Shown here: in pieces, positions 22,441-34,560 of the stretch | Numbering within the stretch: position 1 is the stretch's first letter | Layout: every line of letters begins with the position of its first letter | Source: Monilinia fructicola | Lineage: Eukaryota; Ascomycota; Leotiomycetes; Helotiales; Sclerotiniaceae | DNA length: 64,000 nucleotides | NCBI GenBank assembly: GCA_008692225.1 | Contig: VICG01000007.1 | Span: 2,204,501-2,268,500 of the forward strand | Direction: 5' to 3' | Notes under the pieces: generated by a model | The model's input: only the letters and a program-made list of their open reading frames with translations | Databases searched by the model: none | What the model was told of the DNA's origin: nothing | Program-made: the position numbers and the translations under genes

Positions 22441-23941
22441 ATGCGAGAGAACCTTTTAACATTAGCAACAACAATCATTTCGACAATCTTCACTTTGACC
22501 CTTCTCTTACTTCCGAAACGATATCTCAAACATTCACCCCCAATGGCATCTAGAATTGGTCAAGAGGTCGAGCCCAAGATCTCGGTACAAGTCTTGGTCT
22601 TGGGAGATATTGGACGAAGTCCCCCGAATGCAATATCATGCTATGAGTATAGCAAAACATGGTGGAAGGGTTGATCTGGTTGGATATCAAGGTATGGAGG
22701 TTGGATGATCAACTTCATCCCGGATTGATGCTGATGGTTGACCAGAATCTGAGCTCCCTTTGGGATTGACTGATAACCCTCTCATCACCATCGTACCTTT
22801 ACCATTACCACCGCCCGTTTTACGAGATGGCAGTTTACCATTCTTTTTCGCCGGTCCGTGCAAAGTTTTATGGCAGATATGGACTTTATTTGTAATTTTA
22901 TGTTATACTACCAAGCCAGCAAGATGGCTTCTGGTTCAGGTGCGATGTTCGGTCCTCTTTTTACCTTCATCTCTAATCCAAATTTCATAGAACCCACCCT
23001 CAATTCCAACCTTCTTCGTCGCATACGTCGTTTGCATTTTACGAAATACACATTTAATCATTGATTGGCATAATTATGGATGGACCATTTTGGCAGGAAC
23101 CAGAGGTCCCAAGCATGTATTCGTTCGACTCTATAAATGGTATGAAGCTTTCCTCGGATCGTGGGCCCCAACCGTTTCATTCACGGTTTCGAGAGCAATG
23201 GAGCGTCAATTGCGCGAACGTCCATACAAAATAAAGTCGCCCATCTTTACTCTTCATGATCGGCCTGCATCGATCTTTCAACCTATCACTGATCAAGAGA
23301 AACGACGCGCTTTTCTCGCAAGGCTTCCCGAAACCAAAGATCAAGTTGATGCCATCATGAATGGGGATGTACGGTTGCTCGTCAGCAGTACATCATGGAC
23401 ACCTGATGAGGATTTCAACCTTCTCTTGGATGCGCTCGTGAAATATGGACCATTTGCCGAATTCGATTGCCCACCCAATTCTCGCCATCATCACTGGCAA
23501 GGGACCTCAAAAAGAGATGTACCTCAATCGCATCGCAGAACTTAGCGAGAGCTATGATCTAGTGAATGTGACAATCAAGACGACGTGGCTTAGCATTGAA
23601 GATTATGCTTCGTTACTCGCATGCGCCGATCTGGGAGTCTGTTTACACAGAAGTAGTAGTGGTGTTGATTTACCCATGAAAGTGGTCGATATGTTTGGAG
23701 CCGGATTACCCGTCGTGGGATACGATCAATACTTTAGTTGGCCTGAATTGGTCAAGGAGGGTGTTAATGGATGGGGATTTACGACATCGGATGATCTGGC
23801 GGATATTCTGGAAGAAGTCTTCAAGGATACGAGTGGGAAGGAATTGGCGAGGTTGAAGAAGGGGGCGATAGAAGAGGGGAGAAAGAGGTGGGATGAGGAA
23901 TGGGATGGGGTTGCTGGGAGGATTTTGGGATTGATTGATTG
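22441..23941 (+). CDS. ALG1: ALG1 beta-1,4-mannosyltransferase (GT33), with two apparent single-base insertions
   Basis: The start is ATG 22441, followed by a membrane anchor (IISTIFTLTLLLLPKRYL) and VQVLVLGDIGRSP. Five C at 22621-22625 shift the frame; four C would restore RMQYHAMSIAKHGGRVDLVGYQ. Two GT-AG introns (about 22692-22747 and 22940-22990) then connect to LPFFFAGPCKVLWQIW and NPPSIPTFFVAY, followed by LIIDWHNYGWTILA and GPKHVFVRLYKWYE. A second insertion near 23477 (CCCAATT) separates DALVKYG from PILAIITGKGPQKEMYL. The donor-binding region SSSGVDLPMKVVDMFGAG is intact and the protein ends WDGVAGRILGLID. Alg1 adds the first mannose to dolichol-PP-GlcNAc2 on the ER cytosolic face. 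Because it is essential in yeast, sequence error is likelier than true loss. Confidence 0.85.
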
Positions 23942-25531
23942 AGTGGGTTGGTGGGTGGGTGGATGATTAAATGGGATGGAATGAATTGGGGGAGATGAGA
24001 TGAGATGGATGAGAGATGAGAGATGGATGAGAGATGATAGATGATAGATGAGAGATGAGAGATGAGAGATGAGAGATGAAAGATATTCGTAAATGATGTA
24101 AAAACACTAAATCATACATTGGATAGTACAATAAACATACAATATAGAGATAGATGATGAGAAATGGATGATGGATAATAGACGATAGATATTCATACCT
24201 GATATAAAAAACACTAAATCAAAGTACACTCGAGTATTAAATATACAATACCATACCATACCATACCATACCATACCATACCATACAGTTCAAACCAGCC
24301 CATCCAAATAACACAAATCCTCCGCTAATACCCCCTCCCCCTCCCCCTCGTTACACCGTCCATCATCTCCTGGTGGGCTGCGGGCAAATTCCTGGTTTGG
24401 AGTTTCAGGTTTTGAGGTGGGTGGGTGAGTGGGTGGGTGAGTGGGTGGGTGAGTGGGTGGTGGATGGATATGGATGGATATGGATATGGATATAAAATAT
24501 GGATATGGATATAGATGGGTATAGATGGATATGGATATGGATGGATGGGTATAAATATGGATATGGATATAGATAGATATGGATATAGATGGATATGGAT
24601 ATGGATATAGATGGGTATAAATGGGTATAGATGGATATAGATGGATATGGATATAGATGGATATGGATATAGAGCTAGAAGAAAGGGATTACCGGATTAA
24701 CAAAGAGGTCAAAGTGTTCGACAATAACAAGGTTAGCTGGAGGTAGATACTCCGCTTTGTAATGTACAGTATGGACGGATAAGGTGTGCGTAGCGAGGGA
24801 GTGGGGTAAGAGAGTATTGTAGAACTAATTGATAATAAAAGAGAGGTTACTATAATAGTATAATTATTGTAGGTTACCTAGTAAGCTAATAATGGGTGGG
24901 TATTTATAATATAATATAGTATTATATAATTGGAACTTAGAGTTTTGGGCTTGGGTTTATGGATGTTGGTGAGGGGGATGGGGATGGGGATGGGGATGGG
25001 GGTGGTGATGGTGATGGTGATGGTGATGGTGATGGTGATGGTGATGGTGATGGTGATGGTGATGGTGATGGTGATGGTGATGATGATGAATGGAATTATA
25101 TTATTTAAATAAAAGAATTGATTTATTTATTTACTAAATTATATAGGTTTAAGGTTATTGTAATTGATGTCTTTATTATATTGTCACATTGTAACCACTA
25201 AAATTTAGATTATGTAATCATCCCTCTCTAGTATAGCTGCTTATCTAATAGGTGGCTTCTCAAACGACTGTGCCACAATTTGATCACTAGGTCCCGTATG
25301 ACGCCGCAGCTTATGCATCTAAGCAGGTAATCAATCATATATCATTCATCATTATTCTTCTTCATTCATTACACTCTCTCTCACCTATTCATTCATTCAT
25401 TCATTCATTCTCTCTCTTTAACTATCCAACTACCTCAAACCATTCCATCAACAACTTCATAATCTTTGATATTACTATACGAATTATCAAAAGGGGAACG
25501 CTGTAAAGTCATCCCAAATAAAGTCGCCACC
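23942..25531. repeat. Field of simple tandem repeats between ALG1 and the membrane-protein gene
   Basis: In order: GATGAGA-type repeats (about 23990-24085); ACCAT pentamers (24249-24287); GGGTGAGT octamers (24415-24460); GGATAT hexamers (24463-24672); GGTGAT hexamers (about 24975-25085); ATTC tetramers (25387-25410). Short stretches of ordinary sequence separate them. No gene is supported; a 60-codon frame through the GGTGAT array is repeat translation. Confidence 0.8.
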
Positions 25532-26723
25532 ATGGGATTACTTCCAGGTCAAATATCCTCAACTTATGGCCTCGCTCGAAGAGGTCTTGATGCTTTTCGT
25601 GGTGATGAAACTCCCACTGAAGAGTTCCAAATGCCATTATGGGGTACCGTCATGATCGCCAGTACATTGTTTATATTCATGCTCATGGATTTCATGGTAT
25701 GTTGATCCAAAATTTGACAAGGCCACCTCCTTATACTTGGTGTCGTAATGATGAGATGATGCTAACTATCGAATCAGGTTGAATATACTTTCAGCAGACT
25801 TATCCCCACTCTTGTCATGGTCGAATCACCTCAAGAGATCCTATTTGACCCTCTCACATCTGAAGATCCGGATGCGAAACTCGATCATAAAGGAGGTGTT
25901 GAACCGGAACTCTTACTCGTTAAACCACAAACCCATCACCTCAAGCTTCAAATCAACAATCAAGCACCTACGAGCTCGTGCTGGAAAAGGGAGTTACTTG
26001 CGTGGTATCGCCATGTACGTCGTTAAGAATTTCGTCCTGGATCTACAACTGAGCTTTCTATCTATTTTCCTTCCTAAGATTTTGGCTCTCCCTATTGCTA
26101 CTATCCTATGCGCACCCTTTGGGTTAGCATGGACCCATATTGTCATCTCGGATCCTAGCCCACTTCCTTGGTATAGCAGAATGCCCGAACTTGCATCTAT
26201 CAAAAAGGTTATGCCAGCAACAATCATCTATGCCCTTGCCAGAGAAGCCGTTTATCTCCTTCCAGGATATCTCGCTATTTCCTTCCGTCTTTTTGAATCC
26301 GAACCCTCCAAGATGTCTCCTCAAGAACTCACAACCATGGGAATACAAACTGCTTCCGTCATTATTTTAGCCAGCGTCCTTGCATTCTTGGTTCTTATTC
26401 CAGCCAGCGTCACTCTTGCCCGTGTTCAAGCTTCCCTCCTTGCCGAGAATGAAGAATCCATCGTACCATTCGATCGTACTTTCGGCGGACGCGTTTTCGG
26501 AAGATGGTGTTTTAGGTCTCCTTGATGCATGGAGAAGTTTTGATTGGAACTCCCGTGTTCGACTTGTCAAGACTTATATCAAGGCTGCCGCTATGGAAAT
26601 GACTCTTATGATGTTCTTTAGCATTGTCCTGCTTTCACAAGTCGTTTTCTTTATCGGTATTGAGCGTAAGAATATCGTGCTTGGAAAAGGTCTTGATGGA
26701 ACCCCTATTCACATTGACTTTTA
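25532..26723 (+). CDS. Conserved multi-pass membrane protein of unknown function (two apparent single-base insertions)
   Basis: Exon 1 (25532-25696) starts from ATG in GCCACCATGG, a strong context, with MGLLPGQISSTYGLARRG and a first membrane segment. The intron is 25697-25777 (GTATGT ... CAG). Exon 2 reads VEYTFSRLIPTLVMVESPQE. An extra A in 25929-25931 moves the frame to PITSSFKSTIKHLRARAG, then KNFVLDLQLSFLSIFLPK, AREAVYLLPGYLAISF and LARVQASLLAENEESIVPFD. An extra T in 26494-26497 moves it again to VSEDGVLGLLDAWRSFDW and the end GTPIHIDF. With both bases removed it is one frame of about 370 residues with four to six membrane segments. I do not recognise a function. The repeated fix-by-one-base pattern suggests an intact gene. 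Confidence 0.75.
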
Positions 26724-27644
26724 AGGATTCTACACTTCTACCAACAACGTATTTACAAATTGCAACTTTGACTTTGTCCCGGGATTTTTGATACTTGATG
26801 AGATTCGTCTCAAATTTTCGTTTGTTTTTTTTAAGGGGTAGGATGACAGGTTGGGTTGAGAGGCGAAATTTTGTCCCACGGTCACTCAAGATATCCATCA
26901 CATACACTTATTAAGTTTCCTCAAGAATGAAATTGATTCATACCTAGTATCATTAAAAAGTAAAGCGTTAACCTTTTTTTTTTCTATGAAACTTTCTTCA
27001 TTTCATATATTGATTGTATTTTAGTTGTCTTGATATCAATCATGATAAAAATACTATATTATTTATTATAATCTTGTTTGTATTTTGTAATTAGTATATT
27101 GATTAGTATACTTATAAGATTATAATTACTCGATTAATAAATATAGATCCCTTTAATTATATCTATCTATTTATTTATCTATCTATCTATATAGATTCTA
27201 AATATCTATAAGAGATTATAATATTCATCTATTTATTATCCAAAGCTCCTTTGAATATTCATTTACTCTACTTTATTTTACTCAATACAACGCAACGCAA
27301 CGCAAGGTGAGCTTAGATATATTAGATTCGATTAGATAGATTACTCGAGTTACTTCTTTAGATTAATAAATTAGGTAGGAGATTCGACGTCTACTTTATA
27401 TACTTGGATAATTTTGTATTTATTATTTGTTATTAATTTTTTGTTTTTTTTTTACGGGAGGGGGGGAAGGGGGTTCTTATTTTGCTTTGTTTTGTTTTGA
27501 GGAGATTTTTGGATGGGGGGGTGGGTGGATGGATGGGAGATGGGAGATAGATGAATGAATGAATGGATGGATAAATAAGAAGGGAGATAATTAAGTATAA
27601 ATGATTAATAATAAGTCTGCGGATTAGAAATATTAAAATTATTC
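26724..27644. other. Intergenic, AT-rich, nothing recognised
   Basis: The 3' region of the membrane-protein gene, followed by AT-rich sequence with short tetranucleotide runs (ATCT near 27165, GGATGGAT near 27525). No gene supported. Confidence 0.5.
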
Positions 27645-27965
27645 ATGATTTAGTATTTTATATTTTATATTTTATATTTTATATTTTATATTTTATATTT
27701 TAATTTTTATATTTTATATTCTTATATTTTATATTTTATATTTTATATCTTATATTTATATTTTTATATTTTTATATCTTATATCTTTATATTTTATATC
27801 TTATATTTTATATTCTTATATTTTATATCTTATATTTTATATCTTATATTTTATATCTTATATTTTATTATTTATATCTTATATCTTATATATTATATCT
27901 TATATCTTATATCTTATATCTTATATATCTTATAATCTTATATCTTATATCTTATATCTTTTATT
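27645..27965. repeat. ATTTTAT heptamer minisatellite
   Basis: About 320 bp of tandem ATTTTAT/ATCTTAT units, perfect at the left and with C variants (TATATCTTATATCT) towards the right. It ends about 50 bp before transposon copy 2. Confidence 0.85.
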
Positions 27966-28019
27966 TTACTATTTACATCTCCTATTCTAATTACAATTAC
28001 AATTCCCTTTTCGTAATTA

Positions 28020-29007
28020 AGTCGCCTACCTTACTTCTCGCCACCCCCTCATTTAACTAGTATTTTATATTAAAAACGACTATCTTAATATATTTATAAT
28101 TCTATAAAAAAATATATATATATTTAAATTTTAATTAAAGCATTTATATATAATTATTAATAAATTCTAAAAATCTTAAATTTTTACGATTTTTTATAAA
28201 AAATAATAAAAGATTATAAAAAATTAAAATTAAAATTTTTAGTTTATATATAAATCCTATACAAAATCAGAATCTTTTAAGAAAGTTATATGTCAGGAAG
28301 CAACCCTTCTAACAGGGTCACATGACCACTTACGCTAGTATTTAAGAGGAAAGGATTCTAAATCCTTTCCTTTTCTTTTCTCCTTATGAATAACTACCTT
28401 ATTTCAATTAACCCCTCTGTTTTCCTCGTACCTCGTCACATTATATTTAATAAAAATAGTTAAAAATAATTTAAAATAATTTAAAGAATCTTAAAGCTAA
28501 TTTAAATTAAATTAATTATTTTAAATAATATATTATTATGTGTAATAAATGTTTAATATAGATTCTTAAATTTTTACGATAAAATTTTAAATAAAAAATT
28601 TCTAATTTTAATTTACTTAATAATTTTAAATTATTATATATATTTTAAATAGCATATTTACTATATATTGATTAAAAGATTTTTTAAAAATTTATAGATT
28701 ATTTTTAATTATTTTTGTTTAAAAATTATTAAAATATTTATTTTAAAATTTTAATTTTGTATATAATTTCTATACAAATCCAAAATCGAAAATTTCAATT
28801 TTCTTTAATCTTTTATTACTTTTTATAAAAAAATTACAAAAATTTAAGATTTTTCAAAATTTATTAATAATTATATATGAAAGCTTTAGTTAAAATTTAA
28901 AAAATATATATTTATTTTTCGTAAAGTTATAAATACGTTAAAATGGCCATTTTTAGTGTGAAATGCTGGTCAAATGAGGAGAGTGGCGAGATGTAGGGTA
29001 GGCGACT
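28020..29007. mobile_element. Inverted-repeat transposon copy 2 (non-autonomous, ~990 bp) with TTA target duplication
   Basis: The left end is AGTCGCCTACCTTAC and the right end GTAGGGTAGGCGACT. The terminal inverted repeats match over about 50 bp with few mismatches, to CTAGTATTT / AAATGCTGG. TTA lies directly outside each end (28017-28019 and 29008-29010), a 3 bp duplication as made by PIF/Harbinger-type DDE transposases. No coding frame exists, so it is non-autonomous. Superfamily assignment rests only on the duplication length and is inference. Confidence 0.8.
28291..28440. mobile_element. Solo LTR 2 (150 bp) nested in transposon copy 2
   Basis: It begins TGTCAGGAAGCAACCC and ends CCTCGTCACA (TG...CA), flanked by a perfect 5 bp duplication TTATA (28286-28290 and 28441-28445). 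Inside are a TATA-like TATTTAAG, a short inverted pair (GGAAAGGATT / AATCCTTTCC) and a CT-rich stretch. The second copy at 15841-15985 is inserted elsewhere in the sister element. Size and termini fit a solo LTR of a small LTR retrotransposon; no internal region was seen in the window. Confidence 0.85.
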
Positions 29008-29010
29008 TTA

Positions 29011-29502
29011 TCTAATAACCTATCGTTTCGCGAGTCTTTTTGGAATACTTTCCAGTACCTAGGTAGCCCTGAAGGTACTTGTAGCATTAGTGGTGTAAAG
29101 CTAGTTTGATCGAATTCAATGATCTTTTCCCTATTTATACAAGTGATCGGATCCATGGATATTTTAGTTATTCGCTTGCTTGCTGTATTGGTTAGATGAT
29201 TGCTTGTGGCTTGTTGCTGGTTGCTGTTGCTTATTAGGCTACATCCTCTGACCCTTGGCCGATTGGTTATCTCTCTCCACAATACGATACGATACCTAAT
29301 TACAGTACGATAGAACACGCCAAGTACCAAGGTAACCAACTCCCCCTCCCCTCTCCCCAGGCCCATCGACCGACCGTTGAATTCCACGGAACCAAGCACT
29401 CGAGCGCCCGATCGTCGTAAAGATAAAGAACACCCACCACCATCAACAACAACAACAACAACAATAACACTCACAACTACAGAATCCAACCCCACCCCCG
29501 TC
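29011..29502. promoter_or_regulatory. Upstream region of the thiolase-like gene
   Basis: About 490 bp between transposon copy 2 and the thiolase-like start. It contains C-rich stretches and an ACA repeat (29443-29465). An open frame crosses it, but its translation is low complexity. Confidence 0.4.
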
Positions 29503-32500
29503 ATGTCCTGCACGGCACAAATCCCACACCCCCGTCATAATCGGCACCGCCGATATCATCAACCGATCGCTTGAGATCCACGATGCGGTCGAGCCGCTTC
29601 ATCTTATGATCCGCGCGGTGGAGGCGGCGTTGTTGGATACGGGGTTGGGGGGGAGGGAGTTGGAGGGTTTGAGGAGGGCCGTGGATGATGTGGGGGTGGT
29701 GAGGGGTGGACTTGGAGTTATGGGGATGTTTGTGGGGGGGTTTTGGAGGGGGTTCGGAGCGGTGGTGATGGGGATGGAGTTGGAGATGAAGATAGGGGGA
29801 AGGTTTTTATGGAGGAATCAGAGCATGGGGGGAATTCGCCGGTTAGGTTGTTGGATGGGGCGTGTAGGAGGGTGGCGGGGGGAGAGGAGTAGTGTTGCGG
29901 TTGTGGTTGGAGGGGAGGCGTTGGGGAGTTGTGAGTCTGTTTTCTTTTTGTCCTCTTGGAATTCTTTCTTTTTCTTTTGTTTTTTTTCTTGTTTGATTTG
30001 TCTTATTATGTGTTTGAAGCTTTGAGAAGTTGGGTTTGTTGTGGGAGAGGGGGTGGAGAGTGATGAAGAGGGGGTGGATGGTGATGTTGAGGATGATGAC
30101 ATGGAGGATGAGGGCATCAGTTAAACATAGGTGGAGGATTAAATCCAAGACCTAACTCAGATGATAAGAGGGTAAGGAAAAGAGGTCAATGAGGGGAAAA
30201 CTACGAAGAGAGAAGAAACTGATAATTTACATTTATCGTCTCACCGGGCAACTCCAAGTGGAGCTGGAGAACAAGTGACAAGGAGCTGCGAATGTGATAG
30301 CGAAAAATAAGTCTAGGGGATAGTCAGACTTCATACTCAAGTGAAATTCTCAAACGAAGTATACTAATAAATCATAATAACAGTAACATCCGCCATAGCA
30401 AAAACAGGTACCTACCCACCGCACTGGACACCACCAACCAGTGACCCCCGAAGTATTCTAGCTTTCCAGAAGGGCGTTGAGAGTTAGTATTATTTCCATT
30501 TCTTCTTCTTTTTAAGAATTGTCTGGTGTTTCAATCGAGGATCTTCTTGCGGTTGCCTTTCAAAAGCTGGAGGTTTGGATGTACATACTGTATATATCCA
30601 AAATTTCGTGACGATTTCAAGATCGAAGTTTTGGGCTTTCTAATGGGTTGGGAGTTTGGTGTAAAGGGGGTAACATTGGTTCGAGTCGTTCTTGCTTTTC
30701 CTTTTCTATTTTTCCGACTTTTACAGTATGGCAGATTTGCGTGACGGGAATGTGTGGAGGAAATCAGCAAGGAAGGACACCACCAAATTCTCTCACGAAA
30801 CCGAAGAAATACCGTGCCACGTCACACACACGGAGAGAAATAGGGGGAAGTGATACAACTCGCTTGCATCCAGATCCTATTAAATCTTCAACACCACATC
30901 ACAAGCTGGACCCCACAACTAACACCCCTTCGCAGACCCAGGAACAATCCACAACATCGGTTTGCCCATCCACATCTACCCACTCTTCGAAAACGCCTTT
31001 CGAGCCTATCGTCATCAGTCGCCGGCGGCAAATCGCGCCGAATCGGCAAGGTTGTATGCGCAATTTGCGAAAGTGGCCGCGGAGAATGAATATGCGTGGA
31101 ACAAGACGCAGGCGGAGAAGTTGGACGAGGAGAGTATTGGGGTGGTTGGGAGGGGGAATAGGATGATTTGTTGGCCGTGTGAGTTTTTTTTTTTTTCGCT
31201 TGTTTTGAGAGGAAGAGAGGAAGGAAAGGCTAACGATTGATAGATCCTCTGCTAATGAATGCATTTAACAATGTGAACATGGCCGCAAGTTGTATCGTGA
31301 CCTCTGTGGAATTTGCGCGGGAGTTGGGTATTTCGGAGGAGAAGTGGATTTATCCTTTGGGTGGAGCGGGGATGAGAGAAAGAGAAGATTGTATGTGGAT
31401 CCTTGATTCTTGATTCTGTCCATGGTGAGATTCGATCATGGTACAGAAACTTCAAGGAGTTCAAATGATGATAAGCTAATGACAGCAGTCTGGGAAAGAC
31501 CAAACTTTTATTCCAGTGAAGCTTTGGAGACGTCTCTTGATGCGGCGTTGGATGTCTCGGGATTGAAGACGGATGATATAAATCTTTTTGATTTGTATTC
31601 GTGAGTGGAGCTTGGATCGATCATTCATCATCATGCATTTGATAGACCATGACAAGATGACTTTTGTGCAGACGCCGGACTGACACAACTTTAGCTGTTT
31701 CCCCATCGTTCCCAAAATGGCGGCTCACCATTTGAAAATTCCATTCTTGGATCCCCCTAAACCGATTACGTTATTAGGCGGCCTGACATCTTTTGGCGGA
31801 GCGGGAAATAATTATAGTTTGCATGTATGTTTTCACCATTCTTTTGTTCTCCTCACGTCATCTTTACAAAGGACGATCGTTCAGCCTGGCCTATGTAATT
31901 ATGTGCAGAGCTGGATACAGATGGATTGACATACATACCCCAGGCCGTAAGCGAAAATGGTCCGCCAACTTCGCGCGAAGAGATCGCCGGCGGGTCAGGG
32001 TGAGGATGACAAGAGGGATGGAGGAGTGTTTAATGGACTCGTTTTGGCGAATGGGGGGGTGTTGACTTATCAGCATGTTGTATGTTTATCTACCCAACCA
32101 AGACGTGATGGGAAACAGTATCAAGAGGGGAATCCCTGCCCGGATGTGGTGAGAGGTTCTACGGTTCGGGTTGCTGGTGAAGGGTCGATGGGATGGTCGG
32201 CGGCTGGGGATGGTTCAGATATTGTTGGCTCGGAAGGGGTAGGGAGTGGGGTGTGGGAAGCGGTCATTGAGGTGAGATGGGTTTTCTTTGGTATTCGAAT
32301 TGCGTTGTATGAGGATATTTTCGAGCTCGCAAGAAAGAAAGGAAGGAATGTGGATGCAAATGCAAACGAAAATGCAAATGCAAATACCTGGATATATAAT
32401 GAAAGTAAAGACAGCTAACAAATCACAGACATACACGGTTCAATTTTCCCGTAGGAATGAGCCTGAAATCGGATTTGTAATTGGGAGATTGAAGAAGAAT

Positions 32501-32656
32501 GGAAAAAGGTTTGTAGCAAACGCTGGGGACGAAAAGACGTTGAGAAGTTTGGTTAAGGATGATGGGGAGGAGGTGATTGGGAGGAGTGGCTGGGTGTGGA
32601 TGGAAGAGAATGGGAAGAGGAATTTGTTTGGGTTTGAGAAGGGGCCGAGATTGTGA
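29503..32656 (+). CDS. Thiolase-like protein (acetyl-CoA acetyltransferase / SCP-2 thiolase superfamily), several apparent indels
   Basis: ATG 29503 (MSCTAQI) is one base out of frame with the conserved start HTPVIIGTADIINRS. The next blocks, TWTWSYGD, EESEHGGNSPVRLLD and VAVVVGGEAL, lie in alternating frames separated by G-runs. A donor at 29931 opens a region to about 30750 that I cannot resolve. Then come GLPIHIYPLFENAFRA, NRMICWP, PLLMNAFNNVNMAA, KWIYPLGGAG, WERPNFYSSEAL, LFDLYSCFPIVPK, TLLGGLTSFGGAGNNYS and LVLANGGVLTYQHVV, joined by canonical introns. An extra A in 31954-31957 is needed to read SEMVRQLRAK. The end is FVIGRLKKNGKRF ... GRSGWVWMEENG. The fold suggests acyl-CoA C-C bond chemistry; substrate unknown. 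Confidence 0.75.
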
Positions 32657-34050
32657 TGGTGGTGGATGGTCACGAATAGGGGCTGGACTATTTGGTTAAA
32701 TGATTCTGGGGGATTCGGGGTGATTGTCTGGAGGAGTGCGAGGGAGTTAAAGCTTGGTAGGAAAATAATAGTTGTCGGAGCTGTTAAGGCGCGTAGTATG
32801 ATGAGCTGTGTAGATTTTTGATGATTAGATACGGATGTAAAATTGAATTGATGATACGAAAAAAAAATCCTTGAAGACCTGGGACAGCAAGGTGCGTGTA
32901 TGTCATTTTCAGTGCGAAGACCAAATAAGGTAAGTCTTGACTTCTCGGAGTGTTTCCACAAGAAAAATAGTAATAGAAAGTCTTACATTCACTATAAAAG
33001 AGAATCTCGGTTCATGGACATGCGTAGGCATGTTATCAAGTACTTGAAAATGATATGAAATAATGTGACAGACATCAAACTCCGATTCTTTTGAAAGCTA
33101 TCGTGAGGTAATCTAGACTTAGACCGAAACTTCCTGTCAAACCAGTTGTGTACTCCAATAAGAATATTATACTGTATTATGTTCTCTCTTCTTTATAATA
33201 TCGGTAAGCTCTATTAGGAGAATCTCAATGCATATAAAACTCGATAAATAAACACGAGGGGATATGATACCGACTGCCGACTACCGACCACTCGAAGTAA
33301 CAAAGTCACCAATATAGGAATTCCTCAAAGCCATCCTGGAATCATCCACTCGGATCAAGAACATTCTATCAACCGAGTTTGGTGCTCAGGTGTGAATAGA
33401 TCAGGCAAGCTTGTGCTCGTCCACAAAGTAACTGTCACTCGGCCCCCATCCGCAACATCATCCGCGATCAAACAGACCCGAACCATAAGATCGGCGAAGT
33501 GATGAGGAGAATAACATAGCCTCAATGAACAACGACCGACACATCAAAACGTAGAGACTTGCCCCACGAGACGTGTCGTGTAGGAAAGGTCATGCCATGT
33601 CGCATCTAGCGTGCCACTAGCACGGGAATGACAACAGATGGTCTCGCGCGTATCACCACCGCTCGTCGCACCAGATGTTGACGAAGTCCCGAGATGTCTC
33701 TGGTGTGACGGGGGGATTGTTCCGATGCTGGGATCCTGGATCGCCTTTTGCATATATCGATCATATATATCACTATTCGGTATGCGTGCCTTTGTCCGTT
33801 CTTTGGTATTTGATGTTATCTGATCGCGATGGGTTTATTGGGGGCGGTAGCACCCTCATGGCTTTGTTATGGTGGTTTGTGGATGGGTGGTGGAGGACTG
33901 TTATTGGTGGTTTGTTGGATATAGATAGTTCTGAGGGGTGTTGGGTAGATCAGAAGGCTAGGGAGTTGGTTGTTCTTTGTTCCGGGGATTCATTAAAGAG
34001 AATGAAGGGATTGGTAGGGAGTTGGAACTATTTGTTTTGAGGAAAGGCAT
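32657..34050. other. Intergenic, nothing recognised
   Basis: About 1.4 kb downstream of the thiolase-like gene. Short open frames at 33544-34040 show no recognisable domain. Confidence 0.5.
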
Positions 34051-34560
34051 TTATTTTTATATAGATGATTAATTTGATTTATCTCATCGTCGCGAATTTA
34101 ACTTTTGGAATAATATATAGATATTTAGTTTAGTTGTTTAAGTATCTATAGATATCTATATTTGCGAGTTTAGATAGCCCCGGCCCTAATATGAATATAT
34201 ATATATTAGCTATATTAGATATATATAATATATTATATATATCTATTAATTATATATCCCTTAAAATACGAAAAATAAACAGGCTAGGCGGTCTATACAT
34301 ATACTATCTCTATGAATAGTTTAATCTAATTAGCTATTTAAGGTATAAATAGCTCTTATAAATACTTATAGTTTAAAAGGTACTCTCGAGGTCTACTTAA
34401 ATTCTTAAAAAGAAGTATATAATTAAGAATTACTAAGAATCTATATATAAGTTCTTATAATATATTTTCTATATATCAAATATTAGTTGATTAAATAAAT
34501 AGCAATATTATTTAGTCTTTTAAGTATCGCATTTTAAAACAATTTACCCCACCCTCTAGA
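34051..34560. repeat. AT-rich tract
   Basis: A 500 bp AT-rich stretch with TATATA-type runs and no coding frame. It may be a short RIP-affected repeat remnant, but I could not match it to the elements elsewhere in the window. Confidence 0.4.

Noticed and set aside
24930..25112. Frame with Met-Val repeats
   Set aside because: Translation of the GGTGAT hexamer array.
29503..32656. A polyketide or other secondary-metabolite cluster around the thiolase-like gene
   Set aside because: Neighbours are repeats and housekeeping genes; no PKS, NRPS, P450 or transporter is adjacent.
33544..34040. Short frames on both strands downstream of the thiolase-like gene
   Set aside because: No conserved block, no splice structure, odd composition.
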